Below, in pieces: positions 58,310-64,000 of a stretch of 64,000 nt of DNA (within the stretch, counting starts at the first letter, position 1; every line of letters starts with the position of its first letter). The translations under genes were made by a program, and so were the position numbers. The notes under the pieces are model-generated. The model had not been told where the DNA came from and searched no databases. It saw nothing but the letters and a program-made list of their open reading frames with translations. Origin of the DNA: Pterobdella sp. o SKG-2022 (Eukaryota > Annelida > Clitellata > Hirudinida > Piscicolidae); assembly GCA_964035795.1 (NCBI GenBank), contig OZ038320.1:8206671-8270670 (forward strand), in the 5' to 3' direction.

Positions 58310-59597
58310 ATGATTGTTCAACTTATAACTTCACCAGCTATATCTTCTACTTCCTTTCTGGCACTGGCTCCCCTTTGCTTCAACATTCCAAACAGGTTTC
58401 ATTCAATACAAAACTACAGAGTATCAACATAAAATAGCTTACCACATTATAAACACTTTTTTAGAATAAATTTCGCATTTTTTTAAAGGTTCTGCGAGAA
58501 AACTTCTTTATTCTGTAGAGTCGGGGGGTTTCATAGCAGTTGGTCCGGACGGAGTGGTGAAGTTTTCTGACACTTATAATGACTATGGTTGGCTTATGAA
58601 TAACATTTTAACAATAGTATATGGTTCATTTATGATAGCCATTTATGCAAATAAGCGTTCTACATTAGCAATTTGGTTCATCATTAACATAGTATTTCAG
58701 CGTGAAAATTTTGTCACCTTAGATAAATTTTAAAATTTTTTTCCAACTTTCGCAGTTTATTTAAAGTATCTCTTGGCTTGTTCGGTTCAGTGCAACAAAA
58801 CACATAGTTGTTGTGGTATAAAAAATAGGAATTTTTTAAGAAATCATCGCAATAATTCCAACTACCAGCTTGTTCTATTCAAATTCGAAGCCACCCAACG
58901 GTTTTTGTGCGCCAAAAATCTCAAAATAATCTCCTCTCCTGAGGTTTTATTGGTTTTAAATATTATCTTAAAAGCTTATTAACTAGTAAATTTATAATTA
59001 ATTTTATTTTGATTCCCTCTTATTCACACTTCATTGCCTCTGCACCCTTCACAGGCGAGTTTTGGGTGTGTTTTCCAACATCATTTTGAACGTGACTTGG
59101 ACTACTATTCACTTTTTCGTCACAAGCCACTTCGTTTTAAGCTTTATCAAAACCAAACTTCTCGCGATAGACATTATATGAAAAACAATTTTATTGAATC
59201 AGACATGGCACTCCAATGTAAGAATAACTACCTCAAGTTCAGACAAAGGAACTTATTCCTGTTTGAGAATCTATTTTTTAAAACACCATGGTTCAAAGTT
59301 GAAATGAAGCTAATGAAAATCGATAGATTCATCGGTCCGAGGAAAGAGAATAAAACCTCGAAAAAGCATTTTCTTTCAAGTTCAAGCAAAATGAATCACA
59401 AAAAGTTGAAAAAACTTGAACGTATAAGAAAGTCCCTCAAAAGAAAAAAGTATAAAATATTTAAAAAAATTGAAAGCAGAATATGTAAACTTTGTTCCAA
59501 AGGGAAATTTTATTTGTCTGTGGACGAGAATCGAAAGGTGCTCTTGGAACCTGGAGGTAATGGTGTTTTCCCCAGTGGTGCCAGATTTTGGGTTTAA
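58310..59597 (+). CDS. FGF-family secreted factor with an expanded beta-trefoil core (probable)
   Basis: Proposed exons 58310-58395, 58499-58616, 58869-58943 and 59055-59597 (274 codons). Exon 1 starts with a signal-like hydrophobic stretch. Exon 2 (Arg-Lys-Leu-Leu-Tyr-Ser ... Phe-Ile-Ala-Val-Gly-Pro-Asp-Gly) matches the FGF first strands (Leu-Tyr-Cys ... Pro-Asp-Gly). Exon 3 has Arg-Phe-Leu-Cys like Arg-Phe-Leu-Cys-Met of FGFs. Exon 4 opens with Gly-Cys-Val-Phe ... Tyr-Tyr-Ser (FGF Cys-Val-Phe ... Tyr-x-Ser) and later has Gly-Pro-Arg-Lys-Glu-Asn-Lys ... His-Phe-Leu, like the FGF heparin loop and His-Phe-Leu-Pro. Between these lies an unusual insertion of about 45 residues, and a Lys/Arg-rich tail follows. 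Exon 1 and the exon 2 acceptor are uncertain (58489 is an alternative start for exon 2). The gene may continue past a GTAATG donor near 59555. Confidence 0.58.
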
Positions 59598-60073
59598 ATT
59601 AATTTCATCGCGATGTTTTTAACATGTGAACCTCATTGATATAACTCAAATTTTATATAATTTTACGGTTGGTTTGTACAACTTTCTATTTAACACCATT
59701 GGAATTTATCTTATATTTGAAATTTTCAAATATACCCTCCACAAAAATTTTGAATTGATAAATATCATGTGAATATTAATTTAAACCTGTAACATTCCAA
59801 ATAATTTGCTTACTTTTCATTTTAATACATTAAAACATCTATTTTAATATTTTTTGTGTTAAAATAAAACAACTGAATATTTTTTGAGTACTTTTTGATT
59901 TTCGCTTACGATGTTAAAAGAGAATGCCCATAATTTAAATAGTGAGCTTAAAAAATTTCTATATAAACAACATGAGATTAAATAATGACGTAAATATTTA
60001 AACAGTTAAAATAACAACTTAACAGCAAAAACAAAACTTAAGAAACAGTTGAAAAACATAACTATAACTAAAA
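59598..60073. other. Intergenic, no gene seen
   Basis: AT-rich spacer of about 475 bp between the FGF-like stop and the ATG of the next gene on the same strand. It should contain the 3' UTR of the former and the promoter of the latter. Confidence 0.5.
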
Positions 60074-61575
60074 ATGGGTGTTTCATTTGAAGAAGAATAT
60101 GAGTCGTGAGTGTTTTACATTACTTTAGTTAATCACTATGTTATTATTGTATTTAAAACTTGAATCTCCCACATCATTGATGAAGAAAATTATTATTTTT
60201 GCTTAAAATAAAAAACTTTTTCTAAGTTCATCAACACTTGAAAACGTAATCTGCACTTAGGAAAAGTTTCGTTCTTAAGGCTTACAAACTATCAAACCAC
60301 TGCTTTTCATCGTTTAGCTTATTTGTGTTGTTGTTATATCACATTGAAATATTGAACATTGAATGTTATTGAAATCTGTTTATTGAATGTTATTAAATAT
60401 TAAATGTTACTGAAATGTATTTTCAGAAGAAACATTAGAAGCATGAACTCAATAAGCGATAAAAAGAGAGAAGCATCGAGAGAAGCGAGAAAAAAATTTA
60501 AAAAATTTTACAATAATGATAATCCCATAGACTTTCTCAGAAACTACGGAAAAACAAATAAAATAGAAGAAACAGATGAAGAGGAAAGAAAAGAAGTGAA
60601 AATGAAAATGAAATTAAAAAGAGAAAGTGAAATGCGATTAAAAAAAAGTGACAGTGACTACAGGCCAAAAAAATCTTCAAGCAAACACAAGAAAAGCCGA
60701 GACACTGAAGAAGAAGATAAAGAGGACGCTGAAGAAAAAAGTACTGAACGAACAAAAAGAGGGAGAGAAAGACACAGGGAACAGAATTCAAAACAAAATA
60801 ATGAAGGTGAACTCAGACCCAAGAGTGCAGAATGTGTAAAGAGAAACAGCAATATGTCAAACGATGATGTCGATAATTATAAGCTGAAGCACACTGGCGG
60901 TTAGTCTCTTATGTATGTTATCGTCGTTTTCTGCATAAATTAAATGCATCGTGAATTAAAGCAAAAAGTTGTATAATCATTTCAGGGGGAGAAAACGCAT
61001 TGGAAGAGCTGTTGAAGATGGGAAGTGAAGAAATTTTGCAACAGGTTTCCATTGGTTCTTATTTTCAAAAATTGATCGGAATAGTCCAAGTTAATAGTGT
61101 ACTATGATTTCTTAATTTGAAACACTTCAATAGTTTATTAGAACTGAAAATCAATGAACCTAAAATAAATTTTTTTTTCAAACATAGTATAGTTGGTAAG
61201 CTAAGTCAAATCTTTAACCAATTATACAAAATTACACTGTTACATCCGTATTTTTTGACATTTTGTTTTTGAGACGACTATGATTGAGCAAACGTTACAA
61301 AATTGATGTTTTTTGCATTTACTGAATCGAAATATCGAAAATTCAGAGTACTGAAATTATTATACCCACAACAGAAGGAACGCAAAAGAGAATCCAGTGG
61401 ATGGAACATTTCAGATGACGATTTAGAAGAATACATGAAAATGAAGCCAGTGCCAAGGAAGGCTGAGTCAGACGAAGGATTTTCCTTCAAAAACACTGGT
61501 TTGTACCTGGGAGCAGCCTCTCTGCTTGCAGCTGGTGTCACAGTGGCATTCGTCAAAGCTAAATTTTTTTCCTAG
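60074..61575 (+). CDS. Charged, tail-anchored membrane protein (unrecognised), 4 exons
   Basis: Exons 60074-60105, 60427-60899, 60986-61044 and 61375-61575 (stop TAG); phases agree, 254 aa. I do not recognise the family. The first ~55 residues are moderately conserved-looking (Met-Gly-Val-Ser-Phe-Glu-Glu-Glu-Tyr ... Phe-Leu-Arg-Asn-Tyr-Gly). Residues ~60-150 are a low-complexity Lys/Glu/Arg/Ser stretch. A short helix (Ala-Leu-Glu-Glu-Leu-Leu-Lys-Met-Gly) follows. The C-terminus has a single hydrophobic helix at about 231-248 rich in Ala, Gly and Val, then only Lys-Ala-Lys-Phe-Phe-Ser. That layout (no signal peptide, one C-terminal helix, short basic tail) fits a tail-anchored protein of the mitochondrial outer membrane or ER. 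Poly(A) signal AATAAA at 61713-61718. Confidence 0.72.
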
Positions 61576-62053
61576 TAGTTTCTCCAAATAACGTTTAATA
61601 TAAAAACTACTGGACTAAAAGCGAGTATAAATTTGATTACCTCATTTTAAATAATCAATTGAGCTTTGTGGAAGTTACTATTCAAAACTCAAACATCCAT
61701 TGTTAATTTTCAAATAAAAAAATATACGTTTCATTTTGTTGAAAAAGAACATTAGTAAAAACAAAAGGCTTCTAAAGAATGTTTGCAAGGTAAACAATTA
61801 GCAAATGAGCGATCATAACTCGGACGGGGCCATCAAGTTGTGAAAACAATGCCGCTATAAAAATATCGTCACCGCAGGGCTCTGATGGGGTCTATCATAG
61901 AAAATGGAAATAAAATAAATTCATTTTGAAAAAAATCGATGTCTGAATATTTTTACGGTTGAATATACTCTATAAAAATATTCAACCTTTCGTTTAAATA
62001 ATTTAAACATAGTTTGAAAAAAACAATTGGATTCTAAGGCTTTAATTGTTCAA
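61576..62053. other. Upstream region of the sodium channel gene
   Basis: About 480 bp containing the poly(A) signal of the preceding gene and a slightly GC-richer patch (61800-61900) that could be a 5' UTR exon or promoter. Nothing definite. Confidence 0.35.
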
Positions 62054-63775
62054 ATGGATGGATTAGTAGACCAAGCGACTAAGAGTGGTGGAGTCAAAAT
62101 ACAGCTGCTAACTCCGGAGTCCTTGGTTAAGATATCAGAAAGGATCGAAGCAGAGAAAAGATCACAAGACACCCTATCAGTGCAAGAGCAAGTGAGTCGT
62201 GAAGTTTTTGATTGCTAAAGTATGTACAATTGAAGTTGGATAAAATAAATAGCGGTATAGAGGGATGTTACTAATTTGAGTTTTTTTATTCATGATAACT
62301 TAATTGACTTTTATTTAAAAATTTTCATAAAACTTATTTTTCTGAAAAAAACCNNNNNNNNNNNNNNNNNNNNNNNNNNNNNNNNNNNNNNNNNNNNNNN
62401 NNNNNNNNNNNNNNNNNNNNNNNNNNNNNNNNNNNNNNNNNNNNNNNNNNNNNNNNNNNNNNNNNNNNNNNNNNNNNNNNNNNNNNNNNNNNNNNNNNNN
62501 NNNNNNNNNNNNNNNNNNNNNNNNNNNNNNNNNNNNNNNNNNNNNNNNNNNNNTATATGTGAGGATTTAATAGTTTTATTTACTTTGCTAAAATTTTCTA
62601 GGTTAGAAAAAATCTTAAACGTGAAGAGCAGCAAAAACAGAAGCCCAACCCCGCCTTGATTCCAGGAAAGAAGTTCCCAGAGAAACTAGGATCGTTTCCT
62701 AAAGAACTGTATGGAAAGCCCATTGAAGATATCGATGAATTCTACAAAAACCAATATGTAAATGTTTTTGCATTTATTGAGTTTACTTTTGAGCTTAGTA
62801 TCAATTATTATGTCAGCTACTAAAGCATCAAAATAAGCATCTAGAGCTACCAAGCTCGAACCCGTGTTGGGCCAACAATTAACATCTGTTCCACTTTGTT
62901 TAAATTTTCAGCATGCACTTTGAACAATACAAAAAATAGATACTATCTTATAATGAAATTATATTGAGTGAAATCTATGTAATTATTCAAGTATCAATCT
63001 TTTTTTGCCAAACACGCCACTATCAAACCGTTCATCCATTCGCCCATCTATCCATCTATCAATTATTTTTCAGACGTTCATGGTGGTTGCTAAAGACAAT
63101 ACAATGTTTCGTTTTAGTGCAACAAAGGCATTTTTTATATTAAGTCCTTTCGTCAAGATAAGAAGCTCTGCCATATACGTTCTAACCCATCCATATCCTT
63201 TACTGAGTCACTATAAAAAGTAGCTTTAAAAAATAATGATGGAAATAAGTTATGATCAAAATTCAGTGAAAAACTGAATATCGATATTGGACACATATTT
63301 AATTTTTTTAGCCTACGAAGCGATAAAAATGTCAGATAATTAGTAGATTTCTAGTATATAAGCTTCCTTAACACAAGCTACATTCACCAGTCTGTTGATT
63401 ATGCTTGTGATTCTGGTCAACTGTGTCTTCATGGCTCTTAACACCGAGATTGCAGATCTGGAGTAATTATCTTCTTATCTTAGTAAACCAATTATATTTT
63501 ATGAATAGGTTTTACGATATTTTTTAGTTTACATTCAAGCCACTAGTGAAATATTCTCAAAAAAAATAAAAATTTAATTTATTTTAATCAATAAATGTAA
63601 GAAATAATAACTTCAATGATGATATAATTGTCAAAAAACCTCTCAGACTCTTCTTCACAGTCATCTACACTATTGAGAGCCTAAGCAGAATGGTCGCCTG
63701 TGGTTTCATACTCACTCCTTTCACCTATCTACGAGATCCCTGGAACTGGCTGGACTTTGTTGTTGTTTTGCTCGC
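62054..63775 (+). CDS. Voltage-gated sodium channel alpha subunit (Nav), 5' exons, partial
   Basis: Exons 62054-62191, 62602-62757, 63074-63192, 63382-63462 and 63647-63775, all in phase; the gene continues off the right edge. Exons 1-2 encode the N-terminal cytoplasmic domain (Leu-Thr-Pro-Glu-Ser-Leu ... Ile-Glu-Asp-Ile-Asp-Glu-Phe-Tyr). Exon 3 has Phe-Arg-Phe-Ser-Ala-Thr-Lys-Ala, a Nav hallmark. Exons 3-4 hold domain I S1 (Leu-Val-Asn-Cys-Val-Phe-Met). Exon 5 holds S2 ([10 protein letters not shown]) and the start of S3 ([10 protein letters not shown]). The intron after exon 3 is AT-AC, U12 type. The start is the ATG at 62054, preceded in frame by Leu-Asp-Ser without ATG. The protein carries depolarising Na+ current in excitable cells. 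Confidence 0.92.
62354..62553. other. Assembly gap (200 N)
   Basis: A run of N inside sodium channel intron 1. The size of 200 is likely a placeholder, so real spacing in intron 1 is unknown. Confidence 0.99.
62851..62926 (+). mobile_element. SINE fragment in sodium channel intron 2
   Basis: Shares box B-like CTCGAACCC and the downstream body (AACATCTGTTCCAC, TTTAAATTTTCAGCATGCACTTTGA) with the SINE at 47219-47390. The box A half is missing or too diverged to recognise. Confidence 0.6.
63193..63381 (+). other. U12-type AT-AC intron of the sodium channel gene
   Basis: The donor is ATATCCTTT directly after Thr-His-Pro codons, the branch site TTCCTTAAC is at 63364-63372, and the acceptor AC is at 63380-63381. 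All three match the minor-spliceosome consensus exactly, with about 10 nt between branch point and acceptor. Joining there restores the frame and the exact Nav residue spacing into S1. GT-AG scanning finds no acceptable alternative. An AT-AC intron at this position is known from vertebrate SCN genes. Confidence 0.93.
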
Positions 63776-64000
63776 GTGAGTTTTTAGGGGTTTTGGAAGC
63801 GTTATTTTATAAAAGGGTTTTTAGTTTGAATTATAATTTTTGCTGATATTTGGCTTGACTTCTTAGTTAGCTAAAATTAATTTTCAAGAATAATTTTCAA
63901 ATCACTTTTGATGTGACAGAATTTAAGTATTATTTAAAAAAGATGAAGTTTCATATATTATATACTATATCGATGAATCTCATTTAATATATTTTAAAAT

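Noticed and set aside
58773..58982. Independent small gene starting Met-Ala-Cys-Ser
   Set aside because: Only the 3' part is explained as coding, as an FGF-like exon from 58869; the upstream part has no splice or homology support.
62276..62659. Frames running through the N block
   Set aside because: Artefacts of undefined bases; the 3' end overlaps a real sodium channel exon in another frame.

Overview
The window is AT-rich eukaryotic (metazoan) DNA with short introns. Most genes are split into many small exons, and I joined them by hand from splice sites, codon phase and family similarity. Families include beta-spectrin, a voltage-gated sodium channel with a U12-type intron, XRCC3, VAMP7, spartin and an FGF-like protein, so the source is an animal. 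It is probably an invertebrate, given intron sizes of about 54-1250 bp and the RTE/CR1-like retroelement relics. I cannot assign the lineage; a tunicate-like compact genome is possible, and one intronic repeat tail resembles tails I recall from molluscan genomes. One assembly gap (N run) lies at 62354-62553.

Layout. (1) 1-3263, minus: the 3' part of an unrecognised type I membrane protein gene that runs off the left edge. It has a roughly 960-codon open exon, a plausible small upstream exon, and perhaps another at 5106-5197. A long (TG)n array follows at 3746-4011. (2) 6908-10649 and 13115-15858, minus: two tandem spartin-like genes, each with five coding exons in matching phases (451 and 444 aa), carrying a patch of near-identical DNA that suggests gene conversion. 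(3) 17276-21426, plus: a complete xrcc3 gene (8 coding exons, 346 aa) with a dead RTE-like retroelement inside its last intron. (4) 22132-43650, plus: a complete conventional beta-spectrin gene, 56 coding exons, 2341 aa, including a 24-nt cassette-like microexon. (5) 45124-48015: a transposon zone with a CR1-like fragment, an RTE-like fragment, a tRNA-headed SINE and MITE-like inverted repeats. (6) 49979-51290, minus: a secreted F5/8-type lectin-like gene broken by one in-frame TAA. (7) 54159-56088, minus: a complete vamp7 gene (8 exons, 226 aa). (8) 58310-59597, plus: a probable FGF-family gene with a large insertion in its trefoil core. (9) 60074-61575, plus: a 4-exon gene for a charged, tail-anchored protein I do not recognise. 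(10) 62054 to the right edge, plus: the first five coding exons of a Nav-type sodium channel.

These are independent housekeeping, neuronal and signalling genes and do not form a single system. Shared cellular themes are the membrane skeleton and excitable membrane (beta-spectrin, Nav) and endosomal or secretory traffic (VAMP7, spartin). All exon joins are inferences from sequence: every listed exon set sums to a multiple of three, but no transcript evidence was available.
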